From positions 1-44,589 of the forward strand of contig CAZIVO010000017.1 in assembly GCA_964542765.1 (NCBI GenBank): 44,589 bases of DNA, in the 5' to 3' direction. A program made the position numbers and the translations under genes. This DNA is from CAZIVO01 sp964542765. Lineage in GTDB: Bacteria > Planctomycetota > UBA1135 > UBA2386. Positions 8,203 to 17,046 of the stretch are shown here, one piece after another; position 1 is the stretch's first letter; each line of letters opens with the position of its first letter. Under the pieces are notes generated by a model. The model had not been told where the DNA came from. It saw nothing but the letters and a program-made list of their open reading frames with translations, and made no database searches.

Positions 8203-9935
8203 AGGTCATCGCAGTGTTCGAGGGCCAGCATCGCATAGGCGGTGCAGATGAGCGCCTGGCTTTCGAACCACCGGCCGTTGCGCTCGTTGAGCCAGGACCC
8301 GTCCTCGGCCTGCATTCCCTTGATCTGTGCTCCGAGATCTGTGCGCCAGTTGACGGCCACCTTGCGCTTTTGAGTTCCTTCGCCCTGCCAGGTTTCGAGC
8401 TCCTCGACGCCGGCGGTGTTCAGCGCTTGGGCCATCACCATGTAGTAGTAGAAGAGTCCCTGGTACTTGGTTTTCTCCGGCTTGCCGGGGTCGGAGCCCG
8501 GGTTTGTATCGAGCGCCCAGTTCTGGCCGAGCCACTTGATGGTGGCAAGGACACGGCGATCGTCCGGCGGCAAGCCGCAGAGGGTGTAGGCCTTGAGCAG
8601 GGCGTAGGTCATCGAGCCATAACTGCGAGGTATGTGCGAGCCATCGGCTTGCTCGATATAGCCCGCCGGCGAGTTCCCGGGGTAATAGGCGGCGCCGCCA
8701 TCATCGCCCGGGGCGACGGTTCGCCACTCTCCGCTTTCGGGGTCCCGGATCTTGCGCTTGAAGTCGTTCACCTCGATGAGGTTCTGGGTGCGCTGCAAGA
8801 AGATCAGGGTCTTGGCGAAGGCTTCGTGTTCGGCCGAGAGTTTCGTGTCGCCCAGTGCTCCTAGAGCGAACTGGAGATTGCTGAGATCGCCGCGTTCGTC
8901 ACCGCCATAGCCGATGGAGCCATAGTCGCGATCTTGCTGTTGATATCCGCGAGTCTCGGTGTTCTGGATGAACAGGATGTACTGCTGAGCCTTGTCGAGG
9001 ACCGGTTTGAACCGAGGGTCATTGGCCTTGGCCAGGGCCATGACGGCGGCGCATGTGGTGTAGTTCAGGTTGCGTTGCCCGAAGGCTCCCTCGGCAGATT
9101 GCTGTTCCAGAATCCATTCGATCCCGGCCTCGATCACCTTCTCTTCACTCTTGGTTCGCAGCACCGCTGGCTTGGATTGCAGTGCGGCGAGACTCAAGGC
9201 CGTCAATCCGGCATCGGGAATTTCCTTGTCGCCGACACGTATGATGAAGATCCCACTCCTTTGCTGACGCAGGAGATAGTCGAAGGATTTTTGTTGAGTG
9301 GCTGACCAGGCGAGCGGTGATCTGGCTGACGCCTTGGGTTTCGATGTTTTTCGCGCGGCAACTTGTGCTCGTACCAGCGAAACCAGGAGAGCTATATCAT
9401 GCTCGGGGTCGACGGTATCGGGAGCGCGCTTTTGCAAGGCTGTCACGTCTGATTGAAGTTTCTCGATCACCTCCGGGAGGTCATCGTTCCGGGGGGCACC
9501 GGCAATCAGCGGGCACGAATAGGTGAGATGATGTCTTCTGATCTGGGCGGTCAGTGCGGTGATGTCTTCGGCGTAACTGTCGGGGTCCATGACCTTGAGA
9601 GCGCTGATGACCCAGCGGGTTGTTTCGAGATCTCCGAAGGACCCATCCTTTCGCCTGTCCAGAAACAGGGAGCGGACCGCGTTGCGGATCCAGGGGCCAT
9701 CGCCGGCGTGGTAGAAGCGATGGCAGTTCCCCGCCGCGCTCAAGACCATGGCCGTGTGGCGGCAGCCACCATTGCCGAGCGCTCCCGCCTCCTTGGCCTG
9801 GTTGCGGAGCAGGCGGATGAGCCCATCCACCTCCCCCTTGAAGATCTTGGCGGAGATCGCCGATTTCGGGGCCTCCTGGGCCTGCAAGCAAGGGAGAATC
9901 GCTGCGATGGTGATCGCTAGAATGGGTGCGCGCAT
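8199..9935 (-). CDS. Secreted alpha-toroid (squalene-cyclase/prenyltransferase-fold) protein
   Basis: A 578-residue protein with an N-terminal signal peptide (about 1-20, ending LQA-Q). The rest is a run of helical repeats with QxxxGxFG/W-type turns, for example RKDGSFGDLETT, QQSAEGAFGQ, QAEDGSWLNE and GSMTYALLKAY, typical of the (alpha/alpha)6 toroid shared by terpene cyclases, prenyltransferase beta subunits and complement-like proteins. I see no DxDD acid motif of squalene-hopene cyclase, so it is unlikely to be a cyclase. Secreted toroids of this type are common in Planctomycetota, with unknown roles. The gene leads a three-gene minus-strand unit with FAH and the cutinase-like hydrolase. 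It is divergent from the DUF2064 gene with only 30 bases between starts. Confidence 0.78.
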   Translation of the reverse strand: MRAPILAITIAAILPCLQAQEAPKSAISAKIFKGEVDGLIRLLRNQAKEAGALGNGGCRHTAMVLSAAGNCHRFYHAGDGPWIRNAVRSLFLDRRKDGSFGDLETTRWVISALKVMDPDSYAEDITALTAQIRRHHLTYSCPLIAGAPRNDDLPEVIEKLQSDVTALQKRAPDTVDPEHDIALLVSLVRAQVAARKTSKPKASARSPLAWSATQQKSFDYLLRQQRSGIFIIRVGDKEIPDAGLTALSLAALQSKPAVLRTKSEEKVIEAGIEWILEQQSAEGAFGQRNLNYTTCAAVMALAKANDPRFKPVLDKAQQYILFIQNTETRGYQQQDRDYGSIGYGGDERGDLSNLQFALGALGDTKLSAEHEAFAKTLIFLQRTQNLIEVNDFKRKIRDPESGEWRTVAPGDDGGAAYYPGNSPAGYIEQADGSHIPRSYGSMTYALLKAYTLCGLPPDDRRVLATIKWLGQNWALDTNPGSDPGKPEKTKYQGLFYYYMVMAQALNTAGVEELETWQGEGTQKRKVAVNWRTDLGAQIKGMQAEDGSWLNERNGRWFESQALICTAYAMLALEHCDDL

Positions 9936-9965
9936 GATGAACCTGGGTCAGTTCTGGAACTTGGG

Positions 9966-10637
9966 ATGAAAAAAGCTAGGACCGGTGCCGTGACACCACA
10001 AACGGAATCGAAAACCCCCGGTTCAACGGGGCCGGCGGTTGTTTACTTCGCCAAGGTTCCTTCCCCGGGCCGGGTGAAGACTCGTTTGACCCCTCCCCTG
10101 ACGAGCAGCGAGGCCTCCGCCCTTTACGGGGCCTTCCTTCGCGACGGAGTAAAGCCCATATCTGATTATAAAACAATGGTTTACGGATGGCCTCCCGAGG
10201 AGTTGAGCGATCTTGCGGGCTACCTGCCAGCGGACCTGGAAGTCCGCCCGCAGCGAGGCGGTGACCTGTGGGAGAGGCTGGGGCATGCGATTTCGGATCT
10301 CTTTGCCGAGGGGCATGGCCCGGTGGTGGTGCGGAATACGGATTCGCCCGATTTACCTCGGGCGCGGGTGGAAGAGGCGGTCGAGCGCTGCGGGGTCGAT
10401 GACGTCGTCTTCGGTCCTGATGCCGATGGCGGCTTCTATCTGATCGCCCTGGGCTCACCTTGTCCGGATCTTCTCCGAGGCTTGCCGGTCAGTAGCGATG
10501 GGGTGCTCGCGGCGGCTTCCGATCGGGCGAGAGAACTGGGCCGCGAGGTGCAGATGCTTGCCCAAGAGTGCGATGTAGACACCTTCGATGACCTCATTGG
10601 AATGTGGCGCGAGCGTCTGGCTCGCGGCGCTGATTAG
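9966..10637 (+). CDS. DUF2064 / TIGR04282-type glycosyltransferase-fold protein
   Basis: A 223-residue nucleotide-sugar or nucleotidyl transferase-fold protein. After a ~22-residue polar lead, the GT-A-like domain shows AKVPSPGRVKTRLTPPLTSS (nucleotide-binding, with KTRL), then RNTDSPDLP and GPDADGGFYLIAL, all signatures of DUF2064/TIGR04282. Family members are related to CofC and to glycosyltransferases and often occur near radical-SAM or glycan genes; the acceptor is not known. The ATG at 9966 gives the extended N terminus, and a start further in cannot be excluded. It is 30 bases from the divergent toroid gene and 53 bases before dapC, so it may be transcribed with the dap genes, though a functional tie is not obvious. 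Confidence 0.85.
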   Translation: MKKARTGAVTPQTESKTPGSTGPAVVYFAKVPSPGRVKTRLTPPLTSSEASALYGAFLRDGVKPISDYKTMVYGWPPEELSDLAGYLPADLEVRPQRGGDLWERLGHAISDLFAEGHGPVVVRNTDSPDLPRARVEEAVERCGVDDVVFGPDADGGFYLIALGSPCPDLLRGLPVSSDGVLAAASDRARELGREVQMLAQECDVDTFDDLIGMWRERLARGAD

Positions 10638-10690
10638 AGCGTTCGGGGATCCGGGTTGCGTCGTCGTGACCGGCTTGTCATGGTGCACGC

Positions 10691-11824
10691 ATGAATGATC
10701 GCCTGCTGGCCCTTCAGACCTATCCCATGATTCGCCTCGACGAACTCAGGGCCGAGGTCGAAGCGCGAGGGGTCGAAGTGTTTGATTTTGGGACTGGTGA
10801 TCCCAGAGAGCCGACTCCGGAGATCATTCGCCAGGCCTTCCTCGATGCCGTGCCCGAGGTCAGCCAGTATCCGAAGGTGGCGGGTTCACCGAAGATGCGC
10901 GGCGCGGCGGCTGCTTATCTTCAGCGGCGTTTTGGTGTTCGCATCGATCCCGATACCGAGATCTTGCCCACTCAGGGGAGCAAGGAGGCAGTGTTCCACC
11001 TGCCGATGGTTCTTGTTGATCCCTCCACGGAAAAGAATCTCGTGGTCTATGGCGAGCCGGCTTATCCCGTCTTCGAGATCGGTTCTTTTTTTGCCGAGGC
11101 GGAGGTTCGGGTCATCGAGTTGAATGCAGACAATCGTTATTTGATGAGTCCCGACGATCTCTCGGCCGACGAACTCGATCGCGCAGCCTTGATCTTTTTG
11201 AACTATCCGCACAATCCCACTGGCCAGATGATGCCCGCGGAACTGTTCGAGCGATGGATTCGAGCGCGTGATCGGCACGGCTTCGTCATTGCGTCCGACG
11301 AGTGCTACGCCGATCTCTACTACGCTGATCCTCCCCGTAGCCTGCTCGAGTTTGGCAGAGAAGGCTGCCTTGCCCTGCATTCCCTCTCGAAGCGCTCGGG
11401 TATGACGGGCTATCGGTCAGGATTCGTGGCTGGCGATGCCGAACTGGTTTCCCTCTATCAGCGCTTTCGGGCCGGCATGGGGGTTGCCCCGACTCTCCCC
11501 GTGCAGGCGGCCGCCGAGGTCGCATGGGCGGACGAAGAGCATGTCGAAGTACGCCGCAACATCTTTGCGGCCAAGCGCGCTGTCTTCGAGGAATTGTTCG
11601 AGGAGCTCGGTCTTGAGATCTGGCCCGGACCATCGACTCTCTTCCTCTGGGTGCGTGTCCCGCAGGGTGAGAGCGATCTGAGTTACGTTGAGAAGTTGCT
11701 TCAACTCGGGATCCTCGCCTCCCCGGGCTCTTTCTTCGGCGCGGGTCAAGAGGCCTGGTTCCGGCTGGCTCTGGTCCCTGGCATCGAGGAGTGTCGGCAG
11801 ACTGCGGGGATCTGGCCGCGATAG
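10691..11824 (+). CDS. dapC: PLP aminotransferase, probable N-succinyldiaminopimelate aminotransferase
   Basis: A class I/II fold-type I aminotransferase of 377 residues. Cofactor-binding features are visible: NYPHNPTG with Asn175, ASDECYADLYY with Asp203, the PLP-lysine Lys234 in SLSKRSGMTG, and a substrate-carboxylate Arg in FRLALVP near the C terminus. General members accept many amino acids. The assignment to N-succinyl-L,L-diaminopimelate aminotransferase rests on its place immediately before dapD and dapE, which supply the preceding and following steps of the succinylase lysine/diaminopimelate route. It would transfer an amino group from glutamate to N-succinyl-2-amino-6-ketopimelate in the cytoplasm. 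ATG start; no strong ribosome-binding site precedes it. Confidence 0.85.
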   Translation: MNDRLLALQTYPMIRLDELRAEVEARGVEVFDFGTGDPREPTPEIIRQAFLDAVPEVSQYPKVAGSPKMRGAAAAYLQRRFGVRIDPDTEILPTQGSKEAVFHLPMVLVDPSTEKNLVVYGEPAYPVFEIGSFFAEAEVRVIELNADNRYLMSPDDLSADELDRAALIFLNYPHNPTGQMMPAELFERWIRARDRHGFVIASDECYADLYYADPPRSLLEFGREGCLALHSLSKRSGMTGYRSGFVAGDAELVSLYQRFRAGMGVAPTLPVQAAAEVAWADEEHVEVRRNIFAAKRAVFEELFEELGLEIWPGPSTLFLWVRVPQGESDLSYVEKLLQLGILASPGSFFGAGQEAWFRLALVPGIEECRQTAGIWPR

Positions 11825-11833
11825 CCCTGACGC

Positions 11834-11840
11834 AAGGAGG
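11834..11840 (+). promoter_or_regulatory. Strong Shine-Dalgarno AAGGAGG not aligned with dapD
   Basis: A full AAGGAGG lies 9 bases after the dapC stop and about 90 bases before dapD. It is out of reach of the dapD start, so it must either serve the short ORF beginning at the TTG at 11845 or be fortuitous. It is the best ribosome-binding match in this part of the window. Confidence 0.5.
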
Positions 11841-11844
11841 CCTG

Positions 11845-11919
11845 TTGCGGTGCCCCATTCGGCGAGCGGTGGCGGCATTCGGGTTTCTGGCTGCGGACGT
11901 GGTGGCGTTTGCGGGCTAG
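11845..11919 (+). CDS. Possible 24-codon leader ORF upstream of dapD
   Basis: A TTG codon 4 bases after a perfect AAGGAGG opens a 24-codon frame ending in TAG at 11917-11919, one base before the ATG cluster at 11921-11932 that starts dapD. The predicted peptide begins MRCPIRRAV and continues with a hydrophobic half (FGFLAADVVAFAG). This frame differs from that of dapD. Such an arrangement would couple dapD translation to the small ORF. There is no run of lysine codons, so classical lysine attenuation is not suggested. A non-AUG start and short length keep confidence low. Confidence 0.35.
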   Translation: MRCPIRRAVAAFGFLAADVVAFAG

Positions 11920-11929
11920 GATGATGAGC

Positions 11930-12745
11930 ATGGAAGAACTCAAGCAGCAGATCGAGGAGGCGTTCGATGATCGAGGCCTGCTCAAGGACGCGCGCTACGA
12001 GCAGGCTGTGCGGCAGGCGCTGGATCTACTCGATCATGGTGAGATTCGTGTTGCTGAGCCGATCGATGGCGAATGGGTCGTGCATCAATGGGTGCAAAAA
12101 GCCGTCGGCCTGTTCTTCTCTGTTGCGCAGATGGAAGTGTTCGAACTCAAGCCCTTTGAATTTCATGACAAGGTGCCGCTGAAGCGTGGACTGCGCCAAG
12201 CGCGGGTCAGGGTAGTGCCTCCGGGGACTGTTCGTTACGGAGCCTTCCTCGAGCCGGGCTGCGTGGTCATGCCGGGCTATGTCAATATTGGTGCCCGTGT
12301 TGGTGCTGGTTCGATGGTCGACACTTGGGCCACGGTCGGCTCTTGTGCTCAGATCGGTGCAAATGTCCACCTCAGCGGTGGTGTAGGGATCGGTGGTGTG
12401 CTGGAACCGCCTGGTGCGCGGCCTGTCATCATCGAGGACGGGGCTTTCATTGGTTCGCGCTGCATCGTTGTGGAGGGAGTGCATATCGGTAAGCGAGCCG
12501 TTCTGGGTGCGAATGTCGTGCTCACGGCCAGCACCTCGATCATCGATGTGACTGGTGAGGAGGCGGTGACCCACAAGGGCAGTGTGCCCGCCGAAAGTGT
12601 GGTCATTCCGGGAATGACGCCAAAGAAGTTCGCAGCAGGTGAATTCGGAGTCCCTTGCGCATTGATCATCGGTCGGCGTAAGCCTTCGACAGATCTCAAG
12701 ACCAGTCTCAACGATACTCTGCGAGAGTTTGCGCTCAGCGTTTGA
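11930..12745 (+). CDS. dapD: Tetrahydrodipicolinate N-succinyltransferase
   Basis: Transfers succinyl from succinyl-CoA to tetrahydrodipicolinate, committing carbon to the succinylase branch of diaminopimelate and lysine synthesis. The 271 residues (274 in E. coli) have an N-terminal helical domain and a left-handed beta-helix of hexapeptide repeats (from about VRYGAFLEPGCVVMPGYVNI to IGKRAVLGANVVLTAST). The family blocks GSMVDTWATVGSCAQIG and HLSGGVGIGGVLEP are clear. The frame has a TTG at 11909 and ATGs at 11921, 11924 and 11930. I chose 11930 because MEELKQQIEEAF aligns with the E. coli start and AGG lies 9 bases upstream. It sits between dapC and dapE. Confidence 0.93.
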   Translation: MEELKQQIEEAFDDRGLLKDARYEQAVRQALDLLDHGEIRVAEPIDGEWVVHQWVQKAVGLFFSVAQMEVFELKPFEFHDKVPLKRGLRQARVRVVPPGTVRYGAFLEPGCVVMPGYVNIGARVGAGSMVDTWATVGSCAQIGANVHLSGGVGIGGVLEPPGARPVIIEDGAFIGSRCIVVEGVHIGKRAVLGANVVLTASTSIIDVTGEEAVTHKGSVPAESVVIPGMTPKKFAAGEFGVPCALIIGRRKPSTDLKTSLNDTLREFALSV

Positions 12746-12778
12746 GATGCTGATCGGAATGGACCCAGGGAGGCACGA

Positions 12779-13864
12779 ATGAGTTCCGCTCGATTGGAGG
12801 AGGCGCTGCAACTGACGCAGGATCTACTGCGAATCTCCAGCGAGACTGGTGATGAGGTCCATATCGCCGATCACGTCGAGTCCTGGTGCCGTGGTTTCGA
12901 TCCTCACCAACTGGTGCGCTCGGGAAACAGTCTGTGTGTCACGCCGCGACCACTCGATCCGACTCGCCAGACAGTCATGTTGCTGGGGCACCTCGATACC
13001 GTGCCTTCGGCCGGTGAGAACCCGGTGAGGGTGGAGGGTGATCGCCTGTTCGGACTGGGGGCCTCGGACATGAAAGCGGCGGATGCCTTGATCATGCAGG
13101 CCTTGCGGCGGGGAGGGCAGGAAGGCTGTCGGCACAATCTGATCGGAGTTCTCTATGCTCGTGAGGAGGGTCCCTTCGTCGAGAGCGAACTGCCCGGCCT
13201 CATCGAGGCAGCGCCCGATGCTTTCTCATCTACCGACTTCGCTGTGGCGATGGAACCGACCGACAACAGGATCGAACTCGGATGCTTGGGAACCTTGCAC
13301 GCTCGCGTTGTTTTCACGGGCAAGCGTGCACACTCGGCGCGCCCCTGGCAGGGGAAGAACGCGATCCACGCGGCTGCGGGTCTGCTGCAGCGACTCGCTG
13401 ATGCTCAGCCTCGCGAGTACGAGTTCGAAGGCTTCACCTTCATCGAGTCCATGAGCGCCACCATGATCGACTTCGATGGCGCCCGCAATGTGATCCCGTC
13501 GAGTTGTGCGATCAACGTCAATTTTCGCTTCGCGCCGGGCAAGGATGAGGAGGATTGCCGCCGCGATCTCGATGCCATCGTCGCCGGCGAAGCATCCTTC
13601 GAGATCGAAGACTTTTGCCCATCGGGCAAGGTCTGTGCCGATAACGGCCTGCTCGCCGAGTTGCGTCAGGCGGCAGGCTCTCCGGAGACCACCGCCAAGC
13701 AAGCATGGACGGATGTCGGGCGCCTGTCCCATCTCGGCATGGATGCCATCAACTGGGGACCGGGTGCGACGGCGCAAGCACATCAGGCAGGCGAATGGGT
13801 ATCCGTGGCGGCGGTGGAAGCCTCCCTGGAGACTATCGAGCACTGGCTCTTCTCTGCTGATTGA
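12779..13864 (+). CDS. dapE: Succinyl-diaminopimelate desuccinylase
   Basis: An M20-family dinuclear zinc hydrolase of 361 residues releasing L,L-diaminopimelate and succinate. Visible features are LLGHLDTVPSAG with the first metal His and catalytic Asp, GLGASDMKAADALIMQAL with the bridging Asp, and REEGP with the general-base Glu-Glu. The lid/dimerisation domain includes FTGKRAHSARPW, and a metal His is near the C terminus in GPGATAQAHQAGEWV. The short form with GASDMK resembles the actinobacterial-type DapE rather than the enterobacterial one. GGGAGG precedes the ATG by 6 bases. It closes the dapC-dapD-dapE run and is convergent with the UbiD-family gene 30 bases away. Confidence 0.9.
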   Translation: MSSARLEEALQLTQDLLRISSETGDEVHIADHVESWCRGFDPHQLVRSGNSLCVTPRPLDPTRQTVMLLGHLDTVPSAGENPVRVEGDRLFGLGASDMKAADALIMQALRRGGQEGCRHNLIGVLYAREEGPFVESELPGLIEAAPDAFSSTDFAVAMEPTDNRIELGCLGTLHARVVFTGKRAHSARPWQGKNAIHAAAGLLQRLADAQPREYEFEGFTFIESMSATMIDFDGARNVIPSSCAINVNFRFAPGKDEEDCRRDLDAIVAGEASFEIEDFCPSGKVCADNGLLAELRQAAGSPETTAKQAWTDVGRLSHLGMDAINWGPGATAQAHQAGEWVSVAAVEASLETIEHWLFSAD

Positions 13865-13894
13865 TCGGCTGGCCGATGGGGCGACAGCAGTTCT

Positions 13895-15709
13895 TCAGTC
13901 CATGTGCCCGCGGTCGCTATCGCCCATCTCCATTCCATCGGGGAAATATTCGTTCCAGCGGGCGGTGACCTTGGTGGCGGTGGCCTCATCGCAAAAGAGT
14001 TCTTCGGGATACCAGGATTTGATGCGGGCGTCGATCACGATCGGTGGTGTGTAGGCCCCTTGATGGCGCTTCATGCGTATTCCGCGAGCATGGATATCAG
14101 CGGCTGGTTCGAAGCGTGTGAAGGTCGTCCAGAGAAAGTTGATCGAGCTTTTGGTGGTGCGTTCGGCATGGTCGACGAGCACGACGATGGGCCAATCAGT
14201 CAGTGCCGGGCAATGCGCGAGGCGTTCGGCGGCCGTTGGTTCGCTCGCGTGCGAGGGGCCTTCCACCACCAGGCAACCGCGGCAGAAGGTGATGGCTTTC
14301 GTGAAGCCGATCGGCAGCTCGCCTTCCAGGTGGCGGGGCAATTCGCGAACAGGATCGCCGAGACCTCGCAAGACACCCTTGCTACCTTCGTTCACTGCGG
14401 GTCCCGTGTAATCCAGGGTGTCCATCGAGAGGTTGCTGAAGATGTGTAGATCCGACTCGAACCGGCAGCGTGCGAGCACATGTTCGAAGGTTGCTCGGAA
14501 GTCGCGCAGATCGACGGCTTGATCGGTGAGTAGCAGGAATTTGGTCAAGGACAATTGCCCTTCGCCAAGGATCCGGAATGCGGACATCATCGATTCATGT
14601 TGGAAACGTTCCTCGACGATCGCGCCTGCCAGTCCGTGGTAACCGGTTTCCCCGTAGGCCCACACATCCTTGACCTGGGGCATGACCAGACGAATGAGAG
14701 GGCTGAGTAGTTCTTGCAGGTAATCGCCGATGAAGAAGTCCTCTTGCCGAGGTTTGCCGACGACGGTCGCACTCAGGATCGGGTTGCGTCGTCGGAGTAG
14801 TCCCTTGACCTCGACGGTCGGATAATCGTGCTGCAGGGAGTAGTAGCCGTAATGGTCGCCGAAGGGTCCCTCGGCTTCGCGGATTCCCGGTGGCACCTCG
14901 CCGACCAGGACGAAGTCTGAACTGGCGATGACCGGCAGGGGGCCGAGGGGGTTTTCGGCCATGGGGAGCCGGCGGCCCATGACCAGTGAGCCCAGCATCA
15001 GTTCGGGGACATTTTCGGGCAGTGGCGCGATGGCTGCGAGGATCAGAGCCGGTGGGCCACCGACATGGATGTTGATCGGCATCGCTGCAGCACGCTGCTC
15101 GTATGCGGTGAGGTGGGCGCAGCCTCCCCTGACGATTTGCATGTGAAGGCCGACGCGATCCTCGGCATGTCTTTGGACCCGGTACATTCCCAGGTTGGAG
15201 CCCAGCCCATCGGGATGTTCTGTGTGGCACAGCGGCAGGGTGAGGAAGGCGCCACCGTCTTTGGACCAGGACCGCAGCAGAGGTAATCGTCCGAGTCGAG
15301 GGGGGGTTTCCGTCACCTCTGTCACGGGCCCGTGTCGGCGTTTGCGCCGCCCGACCTTCAAGAGAGAGCCGAAGAGATCTCGTTCTTTCCACAGGCCCCC
15401 GAGGCTGGGCGGCATCAGTTTCTGTGGCAATGATGCGATCCGTTCGATCAGGCGTTCGGGGCGGGGTCCGAATGCGAGTTCGACCCGGCGCTTGGTCCCG
15501 AAGAGATTGGTGACTACCGGGAAGTCCGCTCCCTTGACCCTGGAGAACAGCAAGGCCGGTCCACCGGCTGCGATGACGCGCCGATGGATCTCGGCGGCTT
15601 CGAGATCGGGATCGACCTCTGCCTCGATCTCGACGATCTCACCTTGCCGGCGCAATTGCGCCAGCAAGGCATGCAGATCGGTGAAGCCCTTGGCCGTGGG
15701 CAAACTCAT
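13895..15709 (-). CDS. UbiD-family prenylated-FMN decarboxylase, long form
   Basis: A 604-residue UbiD-family (de)carboxylase, which uses prenylated FMN for reversible decarboxylation of aromatic or unsaturated acids. Signatures are SNLGMYRVQRHAEDRVGLHM (metal/cofactor region with conserved Arg), VGEVPPGIREAEGPFGDHYG (the catalytic Glu pair and EGPFGDH) and DVWAYGETGYHGLAGAIVEE. Long forms of about 600 residues occur in organisms using the futalosine menaquinone pathway (for example Helicobacter), so a menaquinone role is plausible but unproven; no other menaquinone gene is here. The frame stays open to 15817 but I start at the ATG 15707-15709, which overlaps the lpxB stop as ATGA. A UbiX partner is not in the window. 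Confidence 0.88.
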   Translation of the reverse strand: MSLPTAKGFTDLHALLAQLRRQGEIVEIEAEVDPDLEAAEIHRRVIAAGGPALLFSRVKGADFPVVTNLFGTKRRVELAFGPRPERLIERIASLPQKLMPPSLGGLWKERDLFGSLLKVGRRKRRHGPVTEVTETPPRLGRLPLLRSWSKDGGAFLTLPLCHTEHPDGLGSNLGMYRVQRHAEDRVGLHMQIVRGGCAHLTAYEQRAAAMPINIHVGGPPALILAAIAPLPENVPELMLGSLVMGRRLPMAENPLGPLPVIASSDFVLVGEVPPGIREAEGPFGDHYGYYSLQHDYPTVEVKGLLRRRNPILSATVVGKPRQEDFFIGDYLQELLSPLIRLVMPQVKDVWAYGETGYHGLAGAIVEERFQHESMMSAFRILGEGQLSLTKFLLLTDQAVDLRDFRATFEHVLARCRFESDLHIFSNLSMDTLDYTGPAVNEGSKGVLRGLGDPVRELPRHLEGELPIGFTKAITFCRGCLVVEGPSHASEPTAAERLAHCPALTDWPIVVLVDHAERTTKSSINFLWTTFTRFEPAADIHARGIRMKRHQGAYTPPIVIDARIKSWYPEELFCDEATATKVTARWNEYFPDGMEMGDSDRGHMD

Positions 15710-17046
15710 GCGGGCGGGTCCTCCCCGGTAAAGTATGCCGTGATCCATCGGGCTGCTCGCGATGATGCTCCTGGTTCGCCGAGCTTTGCCGGCAGTTCCC
15801 GCAGCCCTTCCAGGCAAGATTCCCGCTCAAGGCCATCTCGCCAGAGCTGTTCGGCAGCGCTTGCGACCTTGGACCAGGAGCGATCCGTACAGAAACAGAA
15901 TTCGGGAACGACCTTGCGTCCCATGACGAGGTTGGTCAAGGCGAACCACGGAGCATCCAGCCAGCCGGTGCGGACGATCTGCCACAGGGCTCCCCCGGTC
16001 TTGTAGATCACCACGGATGGTGTTCCGTGCAGTGAGACCTCGAGTGACCCGGTCCCCGATTTCACCAGGACCAGGCGTGATCCTGCGAGCCATTCACTGA
16101 TCGATCCCGGTTCGAATTCGACGAAGTCTGCGTCTTCGCGTGTGAGCACGGCACGGATCAGATCCGAGCACTTTTCATCACGGTGTGCGACCACGGTTCG
16201 CAATTCCGGGTGTGCTGCCTGGAGTTTCCGTGCCACCCGGACCATCCCTGGCAGGGTTCGCTGGATTTCCTTGCGCCTGCTGCCTGGCATCAGACACAGG
16301 GTCGGTCGCGAGCGTACTTGTTCCAGCTTCGCTTCGTCGAGTCGGTGGTCGGCGAACTGGTCGAGCATCGGGTGGCCGACGTAGTCAGCGGGGATTCCGA
16401 CGCCATTGAACCAGTTCGATTCGAAGGGAAGGATGGTCAGGGTGGCGTCGATGCATCGCCGATAGCGATGGACACGCCATGGCGCCCAAGCCCAGTATTG
16501 TGGCGCGATGTAGTGGATGACAGGCACTCCGGCACGTCGACAAGCCCTTGCCATGACCATGTGCAATCCCGGGTAGTCGATCAAGATGCAGAGATCTGGC
16601 GGGTCCTCGCGCAGGAGTTGTTCGAATCGTCGTTCTGCTCGTAGTAGCCAGGGCAGTGCTGAGAGGGCTCCGGCCACTCCCATGATCGGATTTTCGCTGA
16701 GCGGCCACAATAATTCCCCACCCTGCGAGGTCATTTCTTCGCCTCCGAAGCATGACCACCGAGGAACCAGCTCGGTGGCATGTACTGCTTCCATCAACTT
16801 GGCAGCATGTGTCTCTCCCGATGCTTCGCCAGCTGACACGAACAGGTGGGGGTGTTCTTTCTTGCGAGGCGAGTGCTTCGCCAGAAAGACGGCAAGGTGG
16901 TCATGGGTTTTTCCCGACGGCGGCTCTTCCAGCGCCACGCGCATGCGCGTACGCCAGCGTGTTCTGACCGCGAGGTGTGCGAGCATGCGCAGAGGAAAGG
17001 CGATGGCTCGCATCATCTCGCGTAGCAGAATCACCCACGTGCTCAT
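15706..17046 (-). CDS. lpxB: Lipid-A-disaccharide synthase with N-terminal extension
   Basis: A GT-B glycosyltransferase joining UDP-2,3-diacylglucosamine and lipid X to make the lipid A disaccharide, so this organism probably makes lipid A. LpxB begins at about residue 67: HLFVSAGEASGETHAAKLM, then SENPIMGVAGALSALPWLL, IDYPGLHMVMAR, YIAPQYWAW, TILPFESNWF, YVGHPM, CLMPGSRRKEIQRTLPGM and LVKSGTGSLEVSL. The first 66 residues, with an amphipathic or hydrophobic stretch (VILLREMMRAIAFPLRMLAH), are extra relative to typical LpxB. The start is supported by ATGA overlap with the pabA/trpG-like gene, and its own stop overlaps the UbiD-family start, so the three genes form one unit. No other raetz-pathway genes are present. 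Confidence 0.92.
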   Translation of the reverse strand: MSTWVILLREMMRAIAFPLRMLAHLAVRTRWRTRMRVALEEPPSGKTHDHLAVFLAKHSPRKKEHPHLFVSAGEASGETHAAKLMEAVHATELVPRWSCFGGEEMTSQGGELLWPLSENPIMGVAGALSALPWLLRAERRFEQLLREDPPDLCILIDYPGLHMVMARACRRAGVPVIHYIAPQYWAWAPWRVHRYRRCIDATLTILPFESNWFNGVGIPADYVGHPMLDQFADHRLDEAKLEQVRSRPTLCLMPGSRRKEIQRTLPGMVRVARKLQAAHPELRTVVAHRDEKCSDLIRAVLTREDADFVEFEPGSISEWLAGSRLVLVKSGTGSLEVSLHGTPSVVIYKTGGALWQIVRTGWLDAPWFALTNLVMGRKVVPEFCFCTDRSWSKVASAAEQLWRDGLERESCLEGLRELPAKLGEPGASSRAARWITAYFTGEDPPA

